Assembly (NCBI GenBank): GCA_037974965.1
Contig: JBBPFI010000004.1
Span: 1,488,001 to 1,552,000 of the forward strand
Reading direction: 5' to 3'
Length of the DNA stretch: 64,000 nt
DNA from: Dacryopinax spathularia
Taxonomy: Eukaryota > Basidiomycota > Dacrymycetes > Dacrymycetales > Dacrymycetaceae
Below are positions 43,344 through 53,937 of the stretch, piece after piece (positions within the stretch are counted from its first letter, which is position 1; each line of letters begins with the position of its first letter). Under the pieces are notes generated by a model. That model searched no databases. It saw nothing but the letters and a program-made list of their open reading frames with translations, and was not told the DNA's origin. Position numbers and translations under genes: made by a program.

Positions 43344-43945
43344 ATGTTTGGCCTTGTTCGTAACGTCGTCAACTCTTTTCAATGGAGCAAACCAGGTAGA
43401 TCCTCTCAGATCGCCTCAACAATTCGAAACTGACCGCAAATAATTTTTGCAGGCTTCATCCAAGTACGAACTGCAACGAAGCGCGCTGCAGGCAGTACCC
43501 GAAATCATGGAGGATCACCTGGTCAGCGACTTGGTCTGAAGAAATTTTCTGGTTGGTGATAATGTTTCTCTCGGCGGAACTCATTAACAAGCGGTGTCAG
43601 ACCAGGAAGTGTATCCCGGATGCATTATTGTTCGACAGCGCGGCATGAGGTTTCGTCCAGGACAACACGTTGGTGTCTACAATATCGGCTGCAACTCCTT
43701 CCACTAACGCGATGTGCTCGCAGGTTGGCATGGGTCGTGATCACACACTGTATGCATTGACCCCTGGCTACGTGCGATTCTATACGGAGCTCTTCCGAGG
43801 CAAAGAACGGAAATACGTTGGAATAGTTATGCGACGAGGGGACGTCTTACCGCGAAATGAGGCGGAAGAGGGCAGATCGAGGTTCTTCGGCGAAACCGAA
43901 CTTACTGGCAACTCCGAACCGCAAGCGGAGGCTCAACGATTATAG
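43344..43945 (+). CDS. Mitochondrial large-subunit ribosomal protein bL27m
   Basis: Four exons: 43344-43395, 43453-43551, 43592-43668 and 43724-43945, giving 149 residues. After a 20-residue presequence-like start (MFGLVRNVVNSFQWSKPGFI) come the bL27 hallmarks: TATKRAAGSTRNHGGSPGQR, LGLKKF, PGCIIVRQRGMRFRPGQHV, and GRDHTLYALTPGYVRFY. A C-terminal extension of about 50 residues, common in fungal MRP7/L27m, follows. The intron of 40 nt between exons 2 and 3 is short, and the donor at 43669 (GTTGGT) is weak, so these borders may shift by a codon. Stop codon only 62 bp from the end of the next gene on the other strand. Confidence 0.92.
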
Positions 43946-44007
43946 GTGCCTAGCGCGGAGATGGGGGACACGGTGGGGTGTACGGTTTACTAGTCATAGT
44001 TACATAA

Positions 44008-46159
44008 TTACACAAGCTCAAAATATCGCTCCACTGCACTTGGTGTCAGACCCAGTCACCCTGCAGAGCGCCATGACTCACCTTCCCAGTTCGTGACTGC
44101 CTCGTTCCACAGCGCCACCTCGTGCATGCGCGTTCCCCCAAAGTGGTCAACGAAATCATCTCCTAAAATGTCTCTCGCAGCGCTACCCGCACGCATCATC
44201 CGCTCGGCTGCGGCCTCCAGGCTCATAGGCAGCTTGGTCACCGTCTCCTTGGTGACAGACGGGTCCGACATTGGCGGACATGGGAGTGCCATTCGCTTCT
44301 CTATGCCGCGCAGACCGAGCAAAAAGATGGCGGAAAATGCGAAGTACGGGTTCATGTCTGCGCCCGGGACGCGTACTTCGAAACGCGTTGCAGCTGGCGG
44401 TACGCTTGGCGGTGATATTATCCGAATGGACGCTGCTCGGGAATCGTAGCCGTAGGTGATAGCGTTAGGAGCCCAGAAATTCTATGGCGCAGGTTAGACT
44501 TTTGTCGATGCCGAGGGAGAAAAAGATGACGCACTTCTCCGCCAAGTAGACGCTTGTATCCGTTGATGGTCGGTACTAGCTGTGGCTCAAGCATTACTTC
44601 TCTGTATGACGGCCAAGGAAGGAAAGCGTACCATTGGCATAACTGCATGATACCGATCAGATTATGATAGCAGCGCCGAAAAGAACTCACCATCCGGTAA
44701 ACCATGTAGGATGCCTGCTAAGAACCATTCTGCTTCTTTGCTCAAGAACCTGGTATCGGCGTTGGCTGCATCCTCTCGTGCCTTGTCTGAGTCAAGAGCG
44801 AAGATGTTTTTCCCGTCTTTGTCGCGAAGCGAAACGTGAATATGTCTGGTCGGACATCAGCGCGGTGCAGTCACGACCCATTAAATGTCCCCACCCGCTA
44901 CATCCGGGAAGCTACAGTTGGTTCAGCAAGTGCATCCGTTGGGAAGAGAACTGCTTGCTCACTCCAGCCCACGGTTTTGCCATGAATGTCGGTAATACAC
45001 CCAGCTTCATTCCGACGCTCTTGGCCAGGAACTTGAACAGAACGGCGTTGTCGGCCATTCGTAATGCTGATGTATAGGCTAGCGCTGTCTCGAATACCCC
45101 TGTCGACACGTTAACGTATGTGTCAGATGGCCTCAGGAGGGTATATGCACAGACCTGGTCCTGTTTCCGTATCTGAAAGGGCTCCTTTTGAGAAAAGTCG
45201 TCGACAGTGCGAGTGGAGCACTCACGATGCCCTTCTATCTCTATGCCGAATTTGTTGCTCTCGTCAAACAGGCTGAGAAAATATTCCTGGTTGAGCGTCG
45301 TGCGCAACAGCGAATAGCCATGCACTAGAGAGACCATTAACTACATGAAAATTCGGCAAGCATGAACACTCACTGCCTGTGGTCATGGGAGATAATCCCG
45401 AGAACTTCTTGTCAGATAAGGTCTGCGGTGTCTCTGGATGCAGGTCATGCTCCGTAACCGCCGTCCAGAATGTCCGCTTACCCTTGAAGTTGAAGTACTT
45501 GTGGGGATGATCCAAATTAGTGGAAGGCCGTAAGCGTTTATCTGTTCACATCACCTCATACTCTGCTCCAGCCATACATTCCCATCCCCTTGAAGAAGCC
45601 TGGTCCATCGCCTTTCGGATCACCCCTCTCGGATCGGCGAATACGGGCTCTCGGGTATCGGGGTCGAGGAAGGACACCAAGAAGAATGGGACATTGTCCT
45701 CCCAAGGGATCCGTCGGTACGTCGCCAGGTCGACTTTCGCAAGGAGGTCGCGATATCCGTTCTTCTTATTCGATATAAGCAGCTCTTTCGGATAAACCGT
45801 GTCGTGCATATCCCAGCCACTGGTGTTCCATTAGCGACGTTGTTACATCTACAGCGAGTAACTGACAAGATCACGCTACAAAATCCAAACCCATCTCCCT
45901 GTACAGCGGAGAGAAACTTCGATTTTGACATATACTTGCCCCTGAGTATACCGTCGACTGGTTTCGGCCTAATCAGCATTTAATCGGACCGCATCTGCAT
46001 CGATTTACCATCCACGCCTGTCGAAACATCAGCCTGCGGCTGTGACGGGCGTACGATCCCATACTCACCGGCTACTTTGACCTTGAGATCTTTCTCTAGC
46101 AGCTTCCTCAATTCATCTAGAGTCTCCGGCGCTCCTTCCGTAGCCACTATGGTAGGCAT
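44008..46159 (-). CDS. Glutamine-synthetase-family enzyme (type I-like, eukaryotic branch)
   Basis: Fifteen exons close in frame to 479 residues: 46159-46069, 46017-46009, 45957-45867, 45819-45555, 45497-45482, 45433-45374, 45324-45226, 45172-45155, 45099-44963, 44911-44895, 44845-44691, 44642-44632, 44579-44535, 44481-44082 and 44033-44008. Family motifs: VAGVDVDGILRGKYMSKSKF, GWDMHD, AGAEYEYFNFKETPQ, EGHHTETGPGVFETALAYT, LPGCSGHIHVSLRDKDG, LVPTINGYKRLLGGE, FWAPNAITYGYDSRAASIR, RFEVRVPGADMNPYFA and the end NWEVERYFELV. The active-site Glu/His/Arg motifs are intact. This branch, widespread in fungi, resembles bacterial GS and gamma-glutamyl-amine ligases more than the main fungal GlnA, so the true substrate is open. 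Five exons are 9-18 nt. Confidence 0.93.
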
Positions 46160-46594
46160 CTTGATATACCGTACCCAGCCAACCCGGAACCGATAGACTG
46201 ACGATCTTGGAGAGCCACTCGAAACACAGCCTGTCGTTAACCCAGCTCAAGCACTGTTCGGCGTAGAATGATTTGGAAGTATAGGGTCGCAGAAGAAAAA
46301 GGCAGAGCGATTATACAGAGACGTCGCTGTCTTTACGAGGCCGTAGTAGTTAAGGCAGGCTAGATACGCGATCGTGTGACGTCGCCGGTATAAGGGACAG
46401 CCTAAATGAGGGCACGTGATTGACGCGTGACGGAGGTAAACTGTCGTGTCTGGTCGACCTGAACGACGCGTCGCGTGCTTCCTCTGTCAATCGAACGACC
46501 ACTTCCCGGGCGCTTCTCCTCGTCTTGCATACAGCTACACCCGTTCTACGACTAGCTTGGGCGACAACTCCTTGTTCATATTCTGCTTGTCATT
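46160..46594. promoter_or_regulatory. Divergent promoter region, GS-like gene and NDC80
   Basis: 435 bp between start codons. GGGCACGTGATTG at about 46410 contains a CACGTG E-box core. Nothing else recognised. Confidence 0.45.
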
Positions 46595-48953
46595 ATGGAG
46601 GGACGTCGACGAATGACTCTTTCTCAAACGGACCCCAATGTTCCGCTTCACTCCAACATTCCTGTCCCGGCTTCAGCAATGAAGAAGCGAGTACAACCAA
46701 CATACAATATGCCTCCCCAGGACATGCGAGCATCAGGAAAGTCTCGCATGTCCATGGCCGGACCGCCTATGCGAGCCCAGCTTCCTCCTCAGCTCTCTGG
46801 CTCCCAGAACTCGTCTCAAGGAGCTGCAAGTCAGGGACGCGCACGGCAGAGCTTGTGGGAATCACAACCGAAACTACCCCCCATGAGCGCTAGTCGAGGA
46901 GATGGGGGTTATTACGGAAGGACTCCCAGCCGGAATGCTCCTCCTGGCAGGTATGTAAATCTACCTAACACTTGTTAACGGCCTTTACTTATTGTTGAAT
47001 TCAGTGTAAGGAGGTCATCGCAATACAGTGGTCGCGCCTCTGTAGCTGCTTTAACACAAATGAACCAGCCTAAAACTGAGATGAGGCCAATACGAGACAA
47101 GCAATGGATGGCGATGGCGGCCCAAACTGTCATGGACCACCTTATTGAAAACCGCTTTCCGCTCCCTCTCGAGCGCAAGATGTTCGACCAAGGCCCGACC
47201 CTCAAGCTCTTTCAAGCCATGTTCATGTTCTTGATCCACGATGTCCTCTACCCGGGATACGTGTTCGGCAAGGGCGGCAGGAAGTTTGAGGAGGACGTGA
47301 TCACACTCATGAAGGACCTTCGATATCCACACGCGGATCAAATTAGTCGGACGGCGCTGCAAGCAGCGGGCAGTGGGCACGCTTGGCCTGCGACGCTCGC
47401 TATGCTATACTGGATGGTTGAGCTCAGTCAAGCGAAGTTACAATGGTTCAACCCGGAGATGTGCGACGACCCGAATCTCACACCGATCGAGAAGTTGTCA
47501 CCTGAACAGTCAAACATGGCTGAGCGATACTTTATCGACTATCTATACCATGCGTATCGAGCGTTCCTCGACGGCACCGATGATTTCTCCGATCTCGACG
47601 ATCAACTACGGCAATCATTGGGTATGGAACAGTTATCGAAGCAGTGGCAATGACTAATTTGCCGTCGTGCAGAGCAAAGCAATGGCGGGGTGATACAAGA
47701 GACGGAGGAAAAAACGGCCCAACTGAAGAAGACACTGGCTGAGATCGAGCAAATCATGGCACACGTAAGTTTTGTACTGCGTAATATTTGCACGACTGAC
47801 CGCCGGATGCAGAACGAGATCGATCAACTCGAGAAAGAGCATGAGTTGCAGCTCGCTGACAGCGTCAAGTTCCAGAAAATGATCGAGCACAATAACAACA
47901 AAAAGGCGAAGCTTGAAGAGGCGCTTCAGGTTTTGGATGCGGCTATCAATGACTCTGGTGCGTTCTAACTGCATAACATCGAGGTCACACGATATCTGAC
48001 CTCCTCCTCTTATCTTCTAGAGGAGCGACTATCCAAGCTGCGGTCGGAACATGGTAGTCTGCTAAAAGCTGTCGAAGAGCAGAATTTGTCCCCAGAAGAA
48101 GCCACACGCATGACAACAGAGCGCGATACGCTTGCACGGACACTCGAAGACCTGCGGGTACGCATCGCAGAAGCCAGTAAAGCGGTCTGGGAACGAGAGA
48201 TGGCTGTAGCCAAGCGAGGCGGTGCCATGGAAGACGCAATACAGGAATATATGCAGATCGTGTATCGAGTCGGTCTGTTCCCAGACGCGCCAGAACCCTT
48301 CGATCAAATCCAATTTGGGCTCGACGTGAACCTCACCGCTCCACCGGCGGAGATGCTCAACGCAGACATACGACATACAATCCGGCCCGCCATAGCCCGA
48401 TTTGGTGAAGACCGGCGGCTGGTAAGGACGCGCTTGGATGACGAGAGGATAGCAGTGGAGGACGAGCTGGATCGCCTGGCTCAGTCAGTGGAGAACCAGA
48501 AGGAGGAGCTGGAGAACCGAGAGGTTAGGCTCGGCGCCCTGCTCGAGCGGGCGGAGGAGGTCAGAGAGGTGCGCTCCTCATCCTCCTCATCTACAAAATA
48601 ACACGAAGTGGCTGACTACGTGTCTAGCATACTGCAACCGAGACGGCCGACAGCAATCTGGAGTCTGCTCGGCTAGAGCGTGAGGTCGCAAATATCCGCA
48701 CAGCTGCTCAGCAGAGCGCGCTCGCACTTGACTCCAGGTTACAGGCGCTTGAGATTGAGTATGTCGGGTTCCTACGACTACGACCCTTGATGCTGACCAT
48801 TCAACCAGATATTCGGATCTGCAGCACAAGACCACCAGATTACGGGATGAAGTGCTCAAAGAGGTCGTCAACCACACTGAGGCCATCGTGACTTTCCGAA
48901 CCCAAGTGTCCGCCAGCTTGGATAGCCTGGCGTTGTATGCTGAAAACAATTGA
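46595..48953 (+). CDS. NDC80: Kinetochore protein NDC80/HEC1
   Basis: Microtubule-binding subunit of the outer-kinetochore NDC80 complex. Seven exons: 46595-46950, 47005-47621, 47673-47764, 47813-47957, 48021-48568, 48628-48758 and 48809-48953, giving 677 residues. The basic, disordered N-tail (about 1-145) is rich in S/T/R/Q and would carry Aurora B sites. A calponin-homology domain follows (about 150-325: RPIRDKQWMAMAAQTVMDHL, PTLKLFQAMFMFLIHDVLYPGY, VITLMKDLRYPHADQISRTAL, HAWPATLAMLYWMVEL). The remainder is long coiled coil broken near 390-440, consistent with the NDC80 loop. Ends ASLDSLALYAENN. Confidence 0.96.
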
Positions 48954-49672
48954 ATGGGCGCGGGCGCTTCGGGTGTTTCCTCAGATGTGCTATTTTTCGT
49001 TTTCTGGACGCTCTCGATGCGTTGTATTGTTCGCTGTTGACAACCATACCCCTTCGCTGTACCACCTATTGTTAGATTGACAATTAATCCTCTGGGCAAG
49101 CGCGCTCATTGTTCCACCTCCGCTGATCCCAGCGTATTGCGCACCACGCACCCCGCGCACAGGATATGAACGGGGTTGACACAAGACTGCCCCTAAGTCG
49201 CGTGGGGAGGATGAGGAGATTGCGCAGAAGCCACTTCTTCGGTGGCCCCTCAAGCGTGACTCGATAGAGGAGAGCCAGCAAGTGCTTTGGGAGGAACGAA
49301 ACGCAATATACTCTCTTAAAATTCCGTTTGGCCGCACTTCGGTATCCATGGCTTCTCTCACCTGAGCTCAACGCTTCAAACCCCCTGCATGTTGCCACGC
49401 ATATGATGAGAGTGCCTTTTTTCTGGACACCAGCTCACCGAGTTGGCAATTCACTCCACTAGTTTATCCAACTCCCTCAAGGCAACCGACCAAAGTATGT
49501 CGTGTGGAAGGAGAGCGAAGACGCACCGATCCCGGCGGTAGTCTCGATCTCGATGACCAAGGCGATCGGCCCTCGTCATAGGTCGCCAGTTAACTACTGT
49601 GGTCTTTTACAGAAAGGACCGAAATCCATTGTCACTCTCTTACCATCACTATTTATCCCACTCGAGGCGAAG
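48954..49672. other. Intergenic region
   Basis: 719 bp between tandem + genes. No supported gene. Confidence 0.4.
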
Positions 49673-50705
49673 ATGTCCTACGCCGTCATACAAGGCTGCT
49701 CCAAAGGTTCGTCGTATTCCGCTAGGAGGGAGAAGGAGACGATGAACATGTTAGTATGCAGGTCTGGGTCACTCCTTCGCCCGTCTCCTTCGCGCGCGGA
49801 GCGACATGCCCGTCATCGCCCTCACCCACGCCTCCCAGGAAGAAGTCAAACAATCCCTCCTCTCCCATCAGGATGCGGCCGAAGGGAAGCTGACGGTGCT
49901 CCGCGCGGACGTTACAAAGGAGGACGATGTGCGGAAGGCGGCTGAATGGGTTGACGAGAAGTGGGGAAAGAAGATGGGACTCTTGGTCAATTTCGCCGGG
50001 GTGGTGCGTGTAGTCCACTGTTCTGCTACATATGTGTCAAAACAGGCTGACCGGAGGACACCAGTTGCACCCGGAGAAGAATATCGCTTCGCTCGACCTA
50101 GATCAATTGCGCAGGACATTCGAAATAAACACGTTCGGCCACGCTCTCATGTTCAAACATTTCCTATCCCTCGTCCCGCGGGCTTCTCAGCAGGAGCGTG
50201 CAGGAGGGGAAGGACTGGGCGAGGGAGGCCGGTCGGTGATCGTTAGTCTCACGGCGAAAGTGGGGAGTATTGAGGATAATAAGAAGGGCGGATGGTACTC
50301 GTATCGCTCGTGCGTTGTTTCTCCCATCACGTGGGGAAGACAGACTGACTCATCGGCTGACTCATCGGCCCGCAGTTCGAAAGCGGCTACTAATCAGCTT
50401 GTTCGCACTATCGCACACGAAGTGGAGATGCGTAACCTCTGGGCGACGGCGATCGCGTACCACCCCGGGACGGTCAAAACAGGTTTGGCCGGGAATTACG
50501 CGCATGGAAAGTCCACGAAAGACGACGATGGAGTGCACGAGGCTGACGAGGTGCGCGTGTTCCTTTATTTCCAGTCCCGAGTGCGAGAATGGAGTCTGAT
50601 GGGAATATACAGGCTGCAGAGTTGATGTTCAAAGTGTTGAGCGATTTGAAAGCGAGTGAGAACGGAGTGTTCTTGAACTGGAAACACGAGAAGCTGCCTT
50701 GGTGA
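49673..50705 (+). CDS. Short-chain dehydrogenase/reductase, CsgA/C-factor type
   Basis: NAD(P)-dependent oxidoreductase of unknown substrate. Five exons: 49673-49706, 49762-50003, 50065-50309, 50376-50550 and 50613-50705, giving 262 residues. SDR motifs: the nucleotide-binding QGCSKGLGHSFA (GxxxGxG), LRADVT, LVNFAGV in place of NNAG, catalytic Ser in IVSLTAKVGS, and YRSSKAATNQL (YxxxK). GGWYSYRSSKAA and YHPGTVKTGLAGN are characteristic of the C-factor-like branch. The catalytic Ser, Tyr and Lys are present. No targeting signal seen. Confidence 0.9.
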
Positions 50706-51456
50706 GGGATTGGTCGTAAGGGACGGTTGGCAGCACAGCCACCGTCTATTACCACGTCATCTGAGGCGGCAGAATTGCGGAGATCGGGTGTGTTGTTTAG
50801 ATCGGGAGAGGAACATCAAAAATGATTGATGATGAACGCGGCCTAAGGTCACGATTATTATCGTTCCCCTGCGATAAGATAGAAACCTGCACGAACAGTA
50901 GCATAATTTTACTTTGATGACAATGCCACTATACAAACATTTGTTGAAGTGTTCGGGTGAGGCCAGCTATTTTTTGGATCTCACCCAGCATTTTTTTTTG
51001 GGTTAGTGAAGCAAAGGGGCGTTGAAGGACCTGACCAGAGAGAGAGGTATATAAGCCGGCCGTCAGACGCGGGACACCCCTTTTCACATAATAACCCCTC
51101 CCGCCCCCTCCTCGGGGTCCCTCCTGATTGGTCCACCGCGTTCGTTTCCCTCGGAGTGGCGTGGCCCCGGTACGCGTCCTGACATTTCGCCCTATTCGTT
51201 TATTCGCGCCCATTGATTGCTACGTGACGCTCCCCTCGCCACTTTGATTTTCCCTTTCCGGGTCGATCGGCTGTCCCAAGGAGGAATTCGGCACCGTTCT
51301 GTTGTGCCGACATTGCCACTTCAGCCAATCGGCTCGGGCTCTTTCCCAACGGTGCAAAAGGGGGGCGAGCCGTCATTGGAAAAGGGGGCAGTGTGTGTTG
51401 TGTGAGAGAGAAGAGAGAGAAGGAAGGGAAAGAGAGGGGAAGGTTGTGGTTTCCCG
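50706..51456. other. Intergenic region upstream of ABD1
   Basis: 751 bp between tandem + genes. A TATA-like GTATATAAG lies at about 51048-51056, some 400 bp before the ABD1 start. A CT/GA-rich tract (51400-51440) precedes the ATG. Confidence 0.4.
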
Positions 51457-53695
51457 ATGCCGTTTGACCCGGTGAGGGAAGCAGCGGGGAGTGGGAGCGG
51501 TGGACATAATAACCATAACAACGACAGCAACGGACGGTCGAGTTCGCCATCGACGCCATTGTTCACTCCCATCGCACCGATCCCACCCATTCCACCTTCG
51601 CCATCGATTAAGAAGGGTTCATTGGCCAACATTCTCAACGACGATCCATCGCTCGATCCAAACCTTCGATCACCCGAAGCGCGTATGTCATCGTCGTCAT
51701 ACATCGACAGCACATCGCCCGTATTCGAATTCCCCCCGCGCTCATCGTCCTCCTCGTTCTCACACCCATTCTTCCCATCGCCCTCAATGGCCCCCACACT
51801 CACCCAGACAGCGTCCTCACCAGCATCAGCCAGCCATTCACACCCACCATCAAGACAGTCATCAGAACATCATCCTCATCCTCAACCTAACACCTTCTCA
51901 CTCTCCTCTCCTCCACCACCTCGTCAACAACAACAACAACACCCATCATCATCATTATATCGGCCCACAAAGTCTCACCCAAACACACGCGCCCTCCTCC
52001 CGCTAACGAATCGCGACCTCGACACCTTCGCTCGATCTCGCAACTGGTTAAGGAAAGACGTCGATCGCGCCTCCTTGGGTCCTCCGGTTCCGGTCCAACT
52101 CCCACCCCTCGCGTCTGTCACGTCCCTGAGACAACCAACGAAGCCGTCCCTTTCAGTGGCATCACCGGAAGGACCGACAACCTTCTCGGACGCAGAGGGA
52201 ATAGGGTACTATCTCCCTCCCTCCTCTCGTCAAGAGTTGCCCGCTGAACGACCCGACAGTGGCCGGTATCCCCCCTCCGGTCTAACAACAGGCGGTGGGT
52301 ACTCACCTTCTCGGCCCACCTCCGCCAAGAGGCCAAGGGAAGAGGAGAACATGCCTCTCCCGGATGGGAAACGACGAATGGCGACCTCTACGGCCGCAGG
52401 GGACGATATTTCCGCTGTTGCCGGTCATTGTGAGTTCGTCGCACGGTGTACATAATGCTGCGTCATTGACCTATAATTTAGATAATGCCCGTCCCGAAGT
52501 GGGCCGCATAGCGCGCAAAGACTCGCCCATCATCGCCCTCAAGAATTTTAATAACTGGGTTAAATCTGTTCTCATCCAGAAATACGGGCGCTCCGGCTCC
52601 GGCCGCTCCGCGCAAGTACGCGTGCTCGACATGGGTTGTGGTAAGGGCGGCGATCTGCTGAAGTGGTCCCGGAATGGGATCTCGGAGTACATAGGCTTAG
52701 ATGTCGCCGAGGTGTCAGTCAGACAGGCGGAGGAACGATTCCTGGAGATGAGGCAGACGAGGATGAGAGCGGCGTTTTGGGCTGTTGATTGCTATCGCGT
52801 GCGTACAACTGCGCAGGCTCTTTTTCCACTTTCCGACCGGGTAACTGAGCTGCCCTGACCGTGGTTCGCAGGTACCTATACGAGCAGCCGTACCGCCTGA
52901 AGTCTTTCGCACCCCTTTTCAGACGGTTACGATGCAGTTTTGCATGCATTACGCCTTTTACTCGGAGCAATCGGTGAGGCAGATGCTCGAGAATGTGTCT
53001 ACGAATTTGGAGAAGGGCGGGACATTCATTGGCACGATCCCGAATGCTGAGCATATCCTGTACGAGACAATGCCACAATCTTTGTGTTTCATCTCGTCAC
53101 GTTTGAACCTTACCTTCTCACCCTGCGTCTCCCCCTTCCTATCTCTGCCCTTTTACTGAACAAGCTCATCGGATCCTTAATCCAGCGCGAACCTGCACGC
53201 CTCCAACAGCCTCTCGTTCGGCAACCCCGTCTTTCGCATCACTTTCCCGGAACCACCACCAGACCCGCCGAATCCGTCCGACCGGGACCAGTCAGGCGCG
53301 TTCGGCCACAAGTATTTTTTCTTTCTTCAGGACGCCGTAGGGCAGGATGAAGACGGCGTGCCAGAGTATCTCGTGCACTGGCCGAACTTTGCTAGGTGCG
53401 CTCGTGCGCTGCCGCCATGTTTCTCGAGCCTTATGACTGTCACAGGCTAGCGTCAGAGTACGGGCTTGTTGAGGAGTACAAGAAGGATTTTGCCGACTTG
53501 TTGAATGAGGAGCGGGACCATGAGATCTATGGGCCGTTATTGAGGAGGATGAAGGTCGTCGATGCGGATGGACAGAGCGATATGGACGAGGAGCAGTGGG
53601 AAGCGGCGAGTATGTCGTCAGCCCCCATTCCAGTTGACGCTCTCGCTGAATTTGCCGCAGGTATATATCTGGCTTTTGCATTCCGGAAACGATGA
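51457..53695 (+). CDS. ABD1: mRNA cap guanine-N7 methyltransferase ABD1
   Basis: Adds the methyl group to the 5' cap in the nucleus. Six exons: 51457-52429, 52482-52798, 52872-53059, 53186-53395, 53446-53609 and 53661-53695, closing to 628 residues. The first 310 residues are disordered (Ser/Pro/His-rich, with a poly-Gln run near 51927), longer than in yeast. The catalytic core starts YNARPEVG...SPIIALKNFNNWVKS. SAM motif: VLDMGCGKGGDLLKW. Cap-binding segments: QFCMHYAFYSEQ, GGTFIGTIPNAE, SFGNPVF and KYFFFLQDAV. The end is SIYLAFAFRKR. The 126-nt intron before exon 4 is long for this window; an in-frame stop just before the acceptor supports it. The ATG choice within the disordered tail is uncertain. 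Confidence 0.93.
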
Positions 53696-53937
53696 CAGGC
53701 CTTGCGTACGGCAGCTGCGGTGCGACCCACGGCTCCCATACCCAGATCTCCAGAGCGGTGCCAATGTTCGGTGTTCGAACCGGTACTCTACTGTAATATT
53801 ACATGAATTGGTCGGGTCTCCGAAAAGAGGTCGGTAGAGAGTGAGCGGCATCGATGGGATGGATAAAAAGCAGAATAATAAGGCAGTGTGACGACAAACC
53901 AATGGTCGATGTGGCAGTGACGACTTGCGTAGCGCAC

